NCBI GenBank assembly: GCA_025361485.1
Contig: JANYLA010000070.1
Location: 1 to 42,487 of the forward strand
From: Bacteroidales bacterium
GTDB taxonomy: Bacteria > Bacteroidota > Bacteroidia > Bacteroidales > Tenuifilaceae
Length of the DNA stretch: 42,487 nucleotides
Reading direction: 5' to 3'
The position numbers and the translations under genes were made by a program. Positions 1 to 8,003 of the stretch are shown piece after piece (position 1 is the first letter of the stretch; each line of letters opens with the position of its first letter). The notes beneath the pieces were generated by a model. It was not told the DNA's origin. It was given only the letters and a program-made list of their open reading frames with translations, and did not search any database.

Positions 1-335
1 GATACTCTAAGGAAAATTCTTTGAGTTCTCTGTATAAAGAGAACATTGACATTCAACCAAATTCTAAATTCACAATACTAAAGGGAAAGGGTGAAAACTC
101 AGAACCAAGAGGGATTTTTGAAGTAGAATGGATTGATTCAGTGAATATAATATTTAATAATCAAAAGGTTATTAAATATAGATGTTTAAGTGAGTTTTCA
201 AGTATTTCGTGTAATGATAAACGAAATATCCTTAATTTTAATGAGTATTATGAAATTAATTGTAGTAAGCATGAATGCACCTACACTTACACCATAACTG
301 AGGCAGATTTTGAATCGGCTGAAATAGTTAAGTAA
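1..335 (+). CDS. C-terminal part of an unknown protein (truncated by window edge)
   Basis: The reading frame is open from base 3, so the gene starts upstream of the window and only about 110 C-terminal residues are seen, ending at TAA 333-335. A TTG at 21 could start a 104-residue protein, but continuation of the frame to the edge makes a longer gene more likely. The fragment is polar, with two Cys near the end (a C-x3-C-like spacing in NCSKHEC) and a Thr/Tyr-rich tail. No family was recognised. A strong bidirectional terminator follows directly. Confidence 0.5.
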   Translation, partial: YSKENSLSSLYKENIDIQPNSKFTILKGKGENSEPRGIFEVEWIDSVNIIFNNQKVIKYRCLSEFSSISCNDKRNILNFNEYYEINCSKHECTYTYTITEADFESAEIVK

Positions 336-344
336 ACGAACCTG

Positions 345-390
345 TTTTAAACCCTCGTTAGTTTTTGACTAGCGAGGGTTTAAAATAAAA
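345..390. terminator. Bidirectional Rho-independent terminator
   Basis: A 17-bp stem (345-361 with 369-385, one G-T pair) with a 7-base loop. The arms begin and end in A/T runs, so it can work on both strands. It lies 10 bases after the stop of the partial plus-strand gene and about 180 bases past the stop of the minus-strand sdhB. Confidence 0.85.
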
Positions 391-448
391 TGGATTTGAT
401 TGTACAATAATACTAATAAATTAACTGAACACAACATGTGGTTTAGCC

Positions 449-550
449 TACTGTGGTTGATTTGGCTGATGCAGAATTATTGCTACCTTTAACTATGTTC
501 TTAACGGCGGTTAAGTGTGCAGCACTCCACAGCAGTCCCAACCACAGGAA
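449..550. other. Nested inverted repeats, unknown structured element
   Basis: Outer arms CTGTGGTTG (451-459) and CAACCACAG (539-547) match perfectly. Just inside, GGCTG can pair with CAGTCC with one bulge. Near the apex CTTAAC-GGCG-GTTAAG forms a 6-bp hairpin. No convincing ORF covers 390-567. It may be a structured 3' untranslated region, a small RNA or an old repeat remnant; the sequence alone does not decide. Confidence 0.3.
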
Positions 551-567
551 CGATTAATTCTGGTAAA

Positions 568-1311
568 TTATTCCTTTAGCTTAGCCACAAAAAACTCCCT
601 GTTCAGCTTAGCAATATTCGAAATTGAGATTCCTTTTGGGCATTCTGCTTCGCAGGCACGGGTGTTGGTACAACCACCAAAACCGAGTTCATCCATTTTG
701 GCAACCATAGTTTTTACTCGTAACTCAGCCTCAGTTTGACCCTGCGGAAATAGAGCAAGATGGGTAACTTTAGCTGCAATGAACAGCATTGCCGATGAGT
801 TTTTACAAGCAGCTACACATGCGCCGCAACCAAGACATGTTGCTGAATCAAATGCTTCATCAGCATTTTTCTTTTTAACCAGAATGCTGTTGGCATCCTG
901 AGCGGCACCAGCGTTAACGGAAATAAAACCACCCGATTGCATTATCTTATCGAAAGCGCTGCGTTCTACAATTAAATCTTTAATAACTGGGAACGCAGAA
1001 GCACGCCAAGGCTCAACGGTGATGGTGTCGCCATCCTTAAATTCGCGCATACGAAGCTCGCAGGTGGTAGTTTTGTGCTGTGGACCATGTGGACGACCGC
1101 TAATGTACATTCCGCATGAACCGCAGATACCTTCGCGGCAATCGTGCTCAAAGGCCACGGGTTGTTGCCCCTCCTTAATCAGGTTGTTGTTGAGATAGTC
1201 GAGCATCTCAAGAAACGACATATCCGATGAAACATCATTTAGCGGGTAGGTTTCGAAGCGCCCGTTGCTCTTAGCATCTGGTTGGCGCCATATTTTGAGT
1301 TTTATATTCAT
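568..1311 (-). CDS. sdhB: Succinate dehydrogenase/fumarate reductase iron-sulfur subunit
   Basis: Electron-transfer subunit of respiratory complex II (succinate:quinone oxidoreductase or menaquinol:fumarate reductase), on the cytoplasmic face of the membrane. The 247 residues carry the N-terminal 2Fe-2S ferredoxin domain with Cys58, 63, 66 and 84. The C-terminal domain has Cys159, 162, 165 with Cys224 for the 4Fe-4S cluster, and Cys169, 214 and 220 for the 3Fe-4S cluster. All cluster ligands are therefore present. It is the last gene of sdhC-sdhA-sdhB. It is separated from sdhA by 138 bases holding CACAGAG-type repeats, an unusually long gap for this operon. Sequence alone cannot say whether the complex works mainly as dehydrogenase or fumarate reductase; frdB is an equally valid symbol. 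Confidence 0.95.
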   Translation of the reverse strand: MNIKLKIWRQPDAKSNGRFETYPLNDVSSDMSFLEMLDYLNNNLIKEGQQPVAFEHDCREGICGSCGMYISGRPHGPQHKTTTCELRMREFKDGDTITVEPWRASAFPVIKDLIVERSAFDKIMQSGGFISVNAGAAQDANSILVKKKNADEAFDSATCLGCGACVAACKNSSAMLFIAAKVTHLALFPQGQTEAELRVKTMVAKMDELGFGGCTNTRACEAECPKGISISNIAKLNREFFVAKLKE

Positions 1312-1330
1312 CTTTTCGCTATTTTATTTG

Positions 1331-1432
1331 TTCTGTGTGTTCTCTGTGACCCTTTGTGTGTTCTCAGTGGAACTCTGTGTTAGAAAAACTAAACACAGAG
1401 TACACAGAGTTTTTTCACAGAGTAGCACAGAG
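1331..1432. repeat. CACAGAG/CTCTGTG heptamer repeat with hairpin in the sdhA-sdhB spacer
   Basis: The spacer holds CTCTGTG at 1342-1348 and 1373-1379 (a TCTGTG at 1332 as well) and CACAGAG at 1394-1400, 1403-1409, 1416-1422 and 1426-1432. The inner copies form a hairpin (about 1372-1401, one unpaired base, A-rich loop). The same heptamers, at similar 8-10 base spacing, make the inverted repeats around the GxxExxY gene near 10067-10555. The spacer looks like a gene-less relative of that element. Confidence 0.75.
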
Positions 1433-1449
1433 CAGATACATTAAATTAA

Positions 1450-3369
1450 TTATTTGTAACTCCTTTCTTGAAGTTTAACGAATTCGAACTTGAGTTCTTC
1501 TTTATGGAGTTCAGGTTCTTGTCCTTCGCCTTTAAATTCCCATGCTGCAACGAAAGAGTAATTATCGTCGTCGCGTTTAGCTTCGCCGGTTTCGGTTTGG
1601 CTCTCCTCACGGAAGTGAGCACCGCAGCTCTCCTTACGGTTAAGCGCATCCATGCAAAGAAGTTTACCAAGTTCAAAGAAATCGGCAACACGACCGGCTT
1701 TCTCCAGTTCCTGATTCAGTTCGCTGTCGGTACCTGTGACTTTAAGGTTTTTCCAGAATTCTTCCTCTAGCTCCTTGATAAGTACAAGCGCTTTCTTTAA
1801 ACCCTCCTCGTTACGAACCATTCCGCAGTAATCCCACATAATTTTGCCTAACCTCTTATGGAATGAGGTTGCGGTTTCTTTGCCGTTTATGCTAAGTAAT
1901 CTCTTTATTCTTTCTTTTACATCAGCTTCGGTTTTTTCAAACTCAGGGATATTGGTTTGAATTCTTGGAGTCTTTATATCATCAGCAAGATAATCGGTAA
2001 TGGTATAGGGAAGAATGAAATAACCATCACCTGAGCACTGCATCAACGAGCTTGCACCAAGGCGGTTTGCTCCGTGGTCGGAGAAATTTGATTCGCCTAC
2101 GGCAAATAACCCAGGTATTGTTGTCATCAGGTTATAGTCAACCCAAAGCCCGCCCATGGTGTAGTGTCCAGCTGGATAAATACGCATCGGGGTTTCAAGA
2201 GGCGATTCGCCCGAAATCTTTTCGTACATATCGAAAAGATTACCATAGCTACTCTCAATAACCTTTTTGCCTTTCTTCTTAATGGCATCGCGGAAATCGA
2301 GATAGACCGAAAGCCCTGTTGGACCAACGCCGAAACCTGCATCGCAACGCTCTTTTGCAGCGCGTGAAGCAACATCGCGAGGTACTAAGTTTCCGAAAGC
2401 AGGATAGCGTCGTTCTAAGTAATAATCGCGTTCTTCCTCTGGAATATCATTGGGCTTCCGTGGATCTTTTGCCTGCTTTGGAACCCAAACCCGACCATCG
2501 TTACGAAGCGATTCGGACATCAATGTTAACTTCGATTGGTAGCTATTCATTACAGGGATTGAGGTTGGATGTATCTGCACAAAGCTTGGATTTGCAAATA
2601 ATGCACCTTTTCTATGCGCTTTCCAAGCGGCAGAAGCATTTGAGTTCAGCGCTAGGGTGGATAGGTAGTAGATAGTTCCGTAACCACCTGTTGCAAGAAC
2701 TACGGCGTGTGCCGAGTGGCGTTCAATTTCGCCAGTTACTAGGTTTCGGGTAATAATTCCGCGTGCTTTGCCATCAACAACAACTATATCCAACAAATCT
2801 CTACGTGGATACATGGTAACCGTTCCGGCTTTAATCTGACGGGTCAGGGCTGAATATGCTCCAACCAAGCATTGTTGGCCTGTTTGGCCTTTAGCATAAA
2901 ATGTTCGAGATACTTGAACACCACCAAAAGAGCGGTTATCGATAGTTCCCCCGTAATCGCGGGCAAACGGGACGCCAAGCGCAGTGTAATGGTCAATAAC
3001 TAGATTACTTACCTCTGCTGCACGGTAAACATTGGCTTCGCGGGCACGGAAATCGCCACCCTTAATCATATCGTAGAAAAGACGATAGATGCTATCGTTA
3101 TCGTTTTTGTAATTTTTTGCTGCGTTTATTCCACCTTGAGCTGCAACAGAGTGCGCGCGGCGTGGACTATCCTGGTAGCTGAATACCTTAACGTTGTACC
3201 CTAGTTCACCTAGCGTAGATGCTGATGATGAACCTCCTAGGCCTGTTCCAATTACAATAATATCGAGTTTCGATTTATTTGCAGGGTTGACCAGCTTCAA
3301 TGCAGTTTTGTGTTTTGTCCACTTATCGACCAAAGGGCCGTCGGGTATCTTCGAATTTAGTTTGCTCAT
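1450..3369 (-). CDS. sdhA: Succinate dehydrogenase/fumarate reductase flavoprotein subunit
   Basis: Catalytic FAD subunit that interconverts succinate and fumarate. The 639 residues start with a dinucleotide fold (GTGLGG, 41-46). The covalent-flavin region HSVAAQGGI has His73 as the expected FAD-linked residue. Active-site elements are present: HPTS at 267-270, RDVASRA with Arg331, HYTMGG at 402-407, and the FAD-binding [17 protein letters not shown] at 425-441. The length fits the menaquinone-linked (non-classical) complex II type found with a b558 membrane subunit. The gene lies 11 bases after sdhC and is certainly co-transcribed with it. Confidence 0.96.
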   Translation of the reverse strand: MSKLNSKIPDGPLVDKWTKHKTALKLVNPANKSKLDIIVIGTGLGGSSSASTLGELGYNVKVFSYQDSPRRAHSVAAQGGINAAKNYKNDNDSIYRLFYDMIKGGDFRAREANVYRAAEVSNLVIDHYTALGVPFARDYGGTIDNRSFGGVQVSRTFYAKGQTGQQCLVGAYSALTRQIKAGTVTMYPRRDLLDIVVVDGKARGIITRNLVTGEIERHSAHAVVLATGGYGTIYYLSTLALNSNASAAWKAHRKGALFANPSFVQIHPTSIPVMNSYQSKLTLMSESLRNDGRVWVPKQAKDPRKPNDIPEEERDYYLERRYPAFGNLVPRDVASRAAKERCDAGFGVGPTGLSVYLDFRDAIKKKGKKVIESSYGNLFDMYEKISGESPLETPMRIYPAGHYTMGGLWVDYNLMTTIPGLFAVGESNFSDHGANRLGASSLMQCSGDGYFILPYTITDYLADDIKTPRIQTNIPEFEKTEADVKERIKRLLSINGKETATSFHKRLGKIMWDYCGMVRNEEGLKKALVLIKELEEEFWKNLKVTGTDSELNQELEKAGRVADFFELGKLLCMDALNRKESCGAHFREESQTETGEAKRDDDNYSFVAAWEFKGEGQEPELHKEELKFEFVKLQERSYK

Positions 3370-3380
3370 ATATCAGATTA

Positions 3381-4058
3381 TTATTTCAGAATTAGAAAAT
3401 ATAGCGGGATAATGGAAAAGCCTGTTGCTATTATTATTGCGTAGATGTATGCAACAACTTCAAGGCGCTTAATCCATAACTTATTGTTCCAGCCGAGGGT
3501 TTGAAAGGCTGCCCAGAAACCATGGCTTAGATGAAATCCGAGAAGCAACGCTCCAACCACATAAATTAAATCGAACCACCAGTATGCGACAAACAAGCCT
3601 GAAACCAAAGAGTAAGCATCCTCCATTTGGATTAATCCGTTATCAACCGAAAGGGTTGGAACTTCGCCAAATTTTAATTTCCAGTAAAAATTTGTAATGT
3701 GAAGAACAAGAAAAATCAAAACTGTACCACCAAGTATATACATATTCTTCGATGCCCACGACGTTACCCCATTGGATGAAGAATTGATGTATCCAATTGG
3801 CCTAGTTTTGCGATTCTGCAACGTAATTATACTTGCATAGATAATGTGAATAATAAAACCAAGTGCAAGAATCGGCTCTACAACTTTAATAGCCAGGTTA
3901 GTTGCCATAAAGTGGGCGGCTCGGTTAAATGTCTCTCCGTTGCCAACGAGGAGCATGAGGTTTACAATTAGATGAACAAGTAAAAATACCATCAGGAATA
4001 ATCCTGATATACTCATTATTAGTTTTTTACCAATTGAGGAGCTGAATATCCCATTCAT
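3381..4058 (-). CDS. sdhC: Succinate dehydrogenase cytochrome b558 membrane subunit
   Basis: Single membrane anchor of complex II in the b558 family (225 residues, about five hydrophobic helices). It binds two hemes and exchanges electrons with menaquinone. His29, His71, His120 and His176 (or 179) are placed like the four heme ligands of Bacillus SdhC and Wolinella FrdC. No separate SdhD is present, as expected for this type. It is the first gene of the operon; the 350 bases upstream are shared with a divergent exported protein. A clear TAnnTTTG promoter on this strand was not found. Confidence 0.93.
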   Translation of the reverse strand: MNGIFSSSIGKKLIMSISGLFLMVFLLVHLIVNLMLLVGNGETFNRAAHFMATNLAIKVVEPILALGFIIHIIYASIITLQNRKTRPIGYINSSSNGVTSWASKNMYILGGTVLIFLVLHITNFYWKLKFGEVPTLSVDNGLIQMEDAYSLVSGLFVAYWWFDLIYVVGALLLGFHLSHGFWAAFQTLGWNNKLWIKRLEVVAYIYAIIIATGFSIIPLYFLILK

Positions 4059-4420
4059 AGGTTTTAGATTTGTTTTGTGTGTAACAAGTTAAGTTTTTTA
4101 TTGGCTTTTCGTAAATATTCCAAAAAAAAATCAACAACAGCCAGTGGATCTATATTTTCTTGAACAGGTTTTGGGTTGATTGATATCAATGTGAATGAAG
4201 TTGATGGTCGCTGCGCTTTGTGCAATCAAAGAGAAAATGTGAATTGATTCCGTTCCTTATGATTTTTCAAAACATTATAAATCAACGCATTTATTGATTT
4301 TAAACCGTTTAACCCTCTATTCAAATATTCAAATTGAGGGGTCGTCAAATTTGTATAAAATATTAATTGAATTTATTAATCCCGCCGTAACTTTCGTTTA
4401 ATCACCTAAACTTGAAATCT
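4059..4420. other. Divergent intergenic region between sdhC and an exported protein gene
   Basis: No credible ORF. It contains a 12-bp perfect palindrome ATTGATATCAAT (4179-4190), which could be a regulator site or chance. An imperfect hairpin (CCCTCTATT 4313-4321 with AATTGAGGG 4332-4340) lacks a T run. The plus-strand promoter is annotated separately. Confidence 0.4.
4367..4395 (+). promoter_or_regulatory. Candidate Bacteroidota-type promoter
   Basis: TTG (4367-4369), 18-base spacer, TAACTTTC (4388-4395). This is the TTG/TAnnTTTG pattern with one mismatch, 25 bases before the ATG at 4421. Confidence 0.5.
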
Positions 4421-5542
4421 ATGAAAAAGATTTTTTTTCTTTTTTTTATGCTGCTAATACTTACAGCCGCAGCTCAGGAAACAATTACATTGAAATTTAA
4501 TAGACCTCAGAAATTTCAAGGGTCGGTAGCAAAAATTCGAATTATTATTCAGGATAATGAATATATCCTTAAGAACGGAAGTTCTATTTCGGTAAACATT
4601 ACACCGAATTACTCAACTTCACTAAGGATTGATTGTAGGGCAGGCTTGGCTGCTCAATCATCATTCTCTTTTATTCCTAAACCTAATCAAACATATGAAT
4701 TTGAAGTAGGGTTCAAGTTTACGGGTCTGTATATCGATTTACTAGATGGAGAAAATTTAGCTGCATCTCAACAAGCAAATAGTTTGAATAATGACGGGGC
4801 TTATAATCAATCACAGGCAATTAGGGATGAATGGTTGAAAAAGGGCGGGCTAGTAAACTATACCTCAGTATTGCTAACGGGAACTTATTTTCGTTTGGAT
4901 TTAGCTAAATCTGGACTTAGCATGCCCGGCGGTTCTAGCGTCATTACTGGGTATGGGGGTGGCTACTCATTCTCATCGAACGCTATTAATCTTAAAATGC
5001 CAGAGTTTACAACAGGTATATCAAAGTGGAATTCGTTTAACTGGGGTATAGGTTTTGATTTTGTTATTTATGGCTTTACGTTGCCCACTTTTAAACAACC
5101 TGGAGTGACAATGGATATGTCCGCTTTATCAATGAATATGAGACTTGTTGGAAACCTCGGTTGGACTATTGCGCAAGGAAAGTTTATTGACGAGGGAACT
5201 TGGAAAGGAATTGCCCTTACCCTAAAGTACCGACCTTCATTTGATATTACATATACCGGAGTGACAATTAAGACCACTTATACTCCCACAAATCCTTTTA
5301 TATCTAACGGAACAACGACCACATCTAGTAGTAGTAAACAGTTTAATGCAGGAGGTTTTGGGTTTGATATCGATTTTACAAGTTTTAGTGCTAAAATGCA
5401 AAAATTAGCCCCAAGACCAAAATCTAAAATTTCATTCTTTTTGCTTCCTCCAGTGGGTAAGAATCCTTTATTTATATCTCTTAGCTATGGTATAACTTTC
5501 TATCCAAGAAATCAGCTAAATAGGTTTAAAAGGATCAAGTAG
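4421..5542 (+). CDS. Exported protein of unknown function, possible outer-membrane barrel
   Basis: I place the start at ATG 4421, not TTG 4412, because it gives a clean signal peptide (MKKIFFLFFMLL..., likely cleaved after TAAAQ). The mature part of about 355 residues is rich in alternating polar/aromatic strands, Gly and Ser/Thr (for example a GYGGGYSFSS stretch, and TTTTSSSSKQFNAGGFGF near the end). It closes with a short basic tail (RNQLNRFKRIK). The pattern suggests a beta-rich envelope protein, perhaps a barrel, but no family was recognised. It is transcribed alone and ends at a strong bidirectional terminator. Confidence 0.75.
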   Translation: MKKIFFLFFMLLILTAAAQETITLKFNRPQKFQGSVAKIRIIIQDNEYILKNGSSISVNITPNYSTSLRIDCRAGLAAQSSFSFIPKPNQTYEFEVGFKFTGLYIDLLDGENLAASQQANSLNNDGAYNQSQAIRDEWLKKGGLVNYTSVLLTGTYFRLDLAKSGLSMPGGSSVITGYGGGYSFSSNAINLKMPEFTTGISKWNSFNWGIGFDFVIYGFTLPTFKQPGVTMDMSALSMNMRLVGNLGWTIAQGKFIDEGTWKGIALTLKYRPSFDITYTGVTIKTTYTPTNPFISNGTTTTSSSSKQFNAGGFGFDIDFTSFSAKMQKLAPRPKSKISFFLLPPVGKNPLFISLSYGITFYPRNQLNRFKRIK

Positions 5543-5559
5543 CCTATGTTTTTGAAGTC

Positions 5560-5598
5560 AAAAAAGCCAAATGGTTATTGTAACCATTTGGCTTTTTT
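5560..5598. terminator. Bidirectional terminator between convergent genes
   Basis: A perfect 18-bp stem (5560-5577 with 5581-5598) closed by a 3-base loop, ending in six A's on one side and six T's on the other. It serves both the exported protein and the S41 protease. Confidence 0.92.
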
Positions 5599-5618
5599 AT
5601 TTGGATTAAAGAAAACGA

Positions 5619-7334
5619 TTAGGCGCTGTAGGCAACCAAATCTTTTTTAGATTTTGTTTTTAGCTGAGCCCTAACCCAACTTTGTAAGCTAAGTTTTGAG
5701 GGAATCATAGAAACCTTTTTACTCACTTCTTGCTTGTTAAAATATTCAATTGCTTTTTGAAGGGTTTCATCAATGTCGCGAATGAATGGGTAAAAGCCAT
5801 CATCATCAATTATATTTCGTGCAATAACTGCTTTTATCTGAGTCTCAAGGATTTTTTTAGAGTGATTAATCTGTTTCTCGTTAGCAGGAATTCCACTTCG
5901 CTGAGCAAAGGCAACAAATTGCGTTAATAGATCAAATTTACTTAAATATTTTTTTACCCCTTCAAAATCTTTAATGTTTCGAACCTCATTGCGGTGTTTA
6001 TCGGTAAAGTCGAATGCAAATCGATAAATCAGATTTCTGTTTGCCACTTTGGTTAGATAGGGGCTAATTCCATTGGTATCCAATGGAATGAACATATCTG
6101 GCATAATCCCACCACCACCATAAACAATTCTTCCCTTGGATGTGTAGTATTTTAAGGTATCTGCAATTTTTATACTATCGACTTGCTGAAATTCACCATG
6201 TTGGAATCGAGTACTTATATCGTTGTAGTAATCATCATCATTACCTGAATTGTAATGTTTTTGAATGCAACGACCCGATGGTGTGTAGTAACGGGCAGTC
6301 GTTAATCGCAAGGCCGAACCATCCTTGAAGTAAACCTGCTCTTGTACAAGACCTTTTCCAAAGGATCTGCGGCCAATAATTGTTCCTCTGTCATTGTCTT
6401 GAATTGCTCCAGCAAGAATTTCACTGGCCGATGCAGCAAATTCATCGATTAAAATAATTACTTTTTCATCAATGCATTCTCCTCCTGGGTTTGAGTAGAT
6501 ATTCTGACGCGATCTTGATTTACCTTGAGTGTAAACGATTAAATTTGTTGAATCGAGGAATTCATCGGCAATATTAGTGGCTGCATCCATGTAGCCACCT
6601 GTATTTCCTCGTAGATCAACGATTAACTTTTTCATACCGAAACCCTTAAGCTTATCAACAGCTTTTAGAAATTCCTGATAAGTTGTTTTAGCAAAGGTTG
6701 TTATTTTGATATAACCAATATCTTTCGTTGGCATATAGCTTACATCAACACTATAAATTGGAATTTTAGCACGGGTAATCTCAAAGTCAATGAGTTCGTT
6801 CACTCCTTTTCTTTTTACTCCAATGGTAACCTTTGTTCCGGTTGGACCCTTTAATAGTTTTGGAATACTATCGGCTTGAAATTTAACACCAGCAACTGTT
6901 CTTTTGTTTATTTTAATAATTCTATCTCCAGCTAAAACACCTAGCCTTTCGGATGGTCCACCTTTTACTGGGCTTATAACGATTACTGTATCGTTGGGCA
7001 TATTATACTGAACTCCAATACCATCAAAGCCCCCTTCGAGCGGTTCATTCATTCCTTGAAACTCCTTTGCTGGAATATAGATTGAGTGTGGATCGAGATT
7101 TTTTAGAACCGCAGGCAAAGTGAGTTCAATAAGCCGACCCATACCAACGGTATCAACATAATCGTCCTCAATATATTTTAGTACGCTAGTGAGCTTATCG
7201 GTTTTTGGGTTAACCAATAAACTCGTTCTTCCAGAACCTTTGTTGATTTTGAAACCAATGATTATACCAACAATTAGAACAATACCCAATGCGATTGGGT
7301 AGATAATATCTTTTTTTCTATTCTCGTAAATCAT
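5619..7334 (-). CDS. S41-family C-terminal processing peptidase
   Basis: Periplasmic serine protease of the CtpA/Prc group, which cuts proteins from their C-terminal ends. The 571 residues show one N-terminal membrane segment (about 11-29). A PDZ domain follows (about 100-180; GGFDGIGVQY, then GPSERLGVLAGDRI), and then the S41 core. Catalytic Ser302 lies in FAASASEILAGA and Lys327 in SFGKGLVQ, the 25-residue spacing typical of the Ser-Lys dyad. A C-terminal extension of about 170 residues follows. It starts 8 bases after the dCMP deaminase gene, so the two form an operon. Confidence 0.93.
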   Translation of the reverse strand: MIYENRKKDIIYPIALGIVLIVGIIIGFKINKGSGRTSLLVNPKTDKLTSVLKYIEDDYVDTVGMGRLIELTLPAVLKNLDPHSIYIPAKEFQGMNEPLEGGFDGIGVQYNMPNDTVIVISPVKGGPSERLGVLAGDRIIKINKRTVAGVKFQADSIPKLLKGPTGTKVTIGVKRKGVNELIDFEITRAKIPIYSVDVSYMPTKDIGYIKITTFAKTTYQEFLKAVDKLKGFGMKKLIVDLRGNTGGYMDAATNIADEFLDSTNLIVYTQGKSRSRQNIYSNPGGECIDEKVIILIDEFAASASEILAGAIQDNDRGTIIGRRSFGKGLVQEQVYFKDGSALRLTTARYYTPSGRCIQKHYNSGNDDDYYNDISTRFQHGEFQQVDSIKIADTLKYYTSKGRIVYGGGGIMPDMFIPLDTNGISPYLTKVANRNLIYRFAFDFTDKHRNEVRNIKDFEGVKKYLSKFDLLTQFVAFAQRSGIPANEKQINHSKKILETQIKAVIARNIIDDDGFYPFIRDIDETLQKAIEYFNKQEVSKKVSMIPSKLSLQSWVRAQLKTKSKKDLVAYSA

Positions 7335-7342
7335 AAAATTTT

Positions 7343-7783
7343 TTATAAGTCTAATTTAACTATTTCAATATTTGCCCGTTGAAGCAATTCAATTCCTTCA
7401 AATTTATGGTAATCGTCCTTATATACTACTCTGCGAATCCCGGACTGGATAATCAGCTTTGCGCACTCAACGCATGGTGAAGAAGTAACATAGAGTGTTG
7501 CTCCCTCGCTGCTATTATTCGATTTGGCCACTTTAGTAATTGCATTGGCTTCGGCGTGAAGTACGTAGGGTTTTGTTTTACCCTCCTCATCTTCGCAAAT
7601 ATTCTCAAACCCTGAAGGGGTTCCGTTAAATCCATCGGAGATAATCATGCGCCCTTTAACAATAAGAGCACCAACCTGTCTGCGAGTACAATAGGAATTC
7701 TTAGCCCAAACTTGGGCCATTTCAATGTAGCGGCGATCGAACTGATCTTGCCTCTCGCCGTAGGGATACAGCTCATGTTTCAT
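7343..7783 (-). CDS. Deoxycytidylate (dCMP) deaminase family protein
   Basis: Zinc-dependent deaminase, likely dCMP to dUMP in the pyrimidine deoxynucleotide pathway. The 146 residues carry His76-Ala-Glu78 (HAEANAI, zinc ligand and proton shuttle) and Cys104-Val-Glu-Cys107 (SSPCVEC), the full zinc site. The N-terminal RQVGALIVK and GFNGTPSG are typical of the dCMP/ComEB group. It is first in an operon with the S41 protease. The ComE operon protein 2 name sometimes used for this family is not meaningful here. Confidence 0.9.
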   Translation of the reverse strand: MKHELYPYGERQDQFDRRYIEMAQVWAKNSYCTRRQVGALIVKGRMIISDGFNGTPSGFENICEDEEGKTKPYVLHAEANAITKVAKSNNSSEGATLYVTSSPCVECAKLIIQSGIRRVVYKDDYHKFEGIELLQRANIEIVKLDL

Positions 7784-7796
7784 GGTTGGCTGTTTA

Positions 7797-7824
7797 TAAA
7801 AAAACCCTCAATTCCGAGGGTTTT
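7797..7824 (-). terminator. Terminator downstream of tRNA-Leu
   Basis: Stem 7801-7809 with 7816-7824 (AAAACCCTC/GAGGGTTTT), 6-base loop. Read on the minus strand it ends in a run of T's and lies 10 bases past the tRNA 3' end, just before the dCMP deaminase start. Confidence 0.85.
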
Positions 7825-7833
7825 ATTGGTTTG

Positions 7834-7917
7834 TACCCGGAGCCGGGATCGAACCGGCACGGTATCGCTACCACTGGTGTTTGAGACCAGCGCGTCTACC
7901 AATTCCGCCATCCGGGC
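7834..7917 (-). tRNA. tRNA-Leu, anticodon CAA
   Basis: An 84-base cloverleaf read on the minus strand. The acceptor is GCCCGGA/TCCGGGT with discriminator A. The D-arm contains AATTGGTAGAC. The anticodon stem CTGGT/ACCAG holds loop CTCAAAC (anticodon CAA, reading UUG). A variable arm is present, typical of a type II tRNA, and the T-arm is CCGGTTCGATCCCGG. The 3' CCA is not encoded (CAA follows). Base pair 1-72 is G-T. Confidence 0.95.
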
Positions 7918-7941
7918 AGTAAATGTAAGAACTTTGGGTTG

Positions 7942-7972
7942 CGAAGATAGAAAGTTTATTTGGTTTGGGCAA
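7942..7972 (-). promoter_or_regulatory. Candidate promoter of tRNA-Leu
   Basis: On the minus strand TTG (7970-7972), 20-base spacer, TATCTTCG (7942-7949; one mismatch to TAnnTTTG), 24 bases before the tRNA 5' end. Confidence 0.55.
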
Positions 7973-8003
7973 TACGGAAATCGCATGTTAACTCAAAATA
8001 ACA

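Noticed and set aside
449-550. Integron attC site
   Set aside because: GTTAAGT resembles a core site, but the order and sequence of the partner core (TCCCAAC) do not fit, and there is no integrase or cassette array.
515-739. Small plus-strand ORF over the end of sdhB
   Set aside because: Antisense shadow of a certain sdhB C-terminus, no own start signal.
4179-4190. FNR-type site before sdhC
   Set aside because: ATTGATATCAAT lacks the 4-base spacer of TTGAT-N4-ATCAA; kept only as a plain palindrome.
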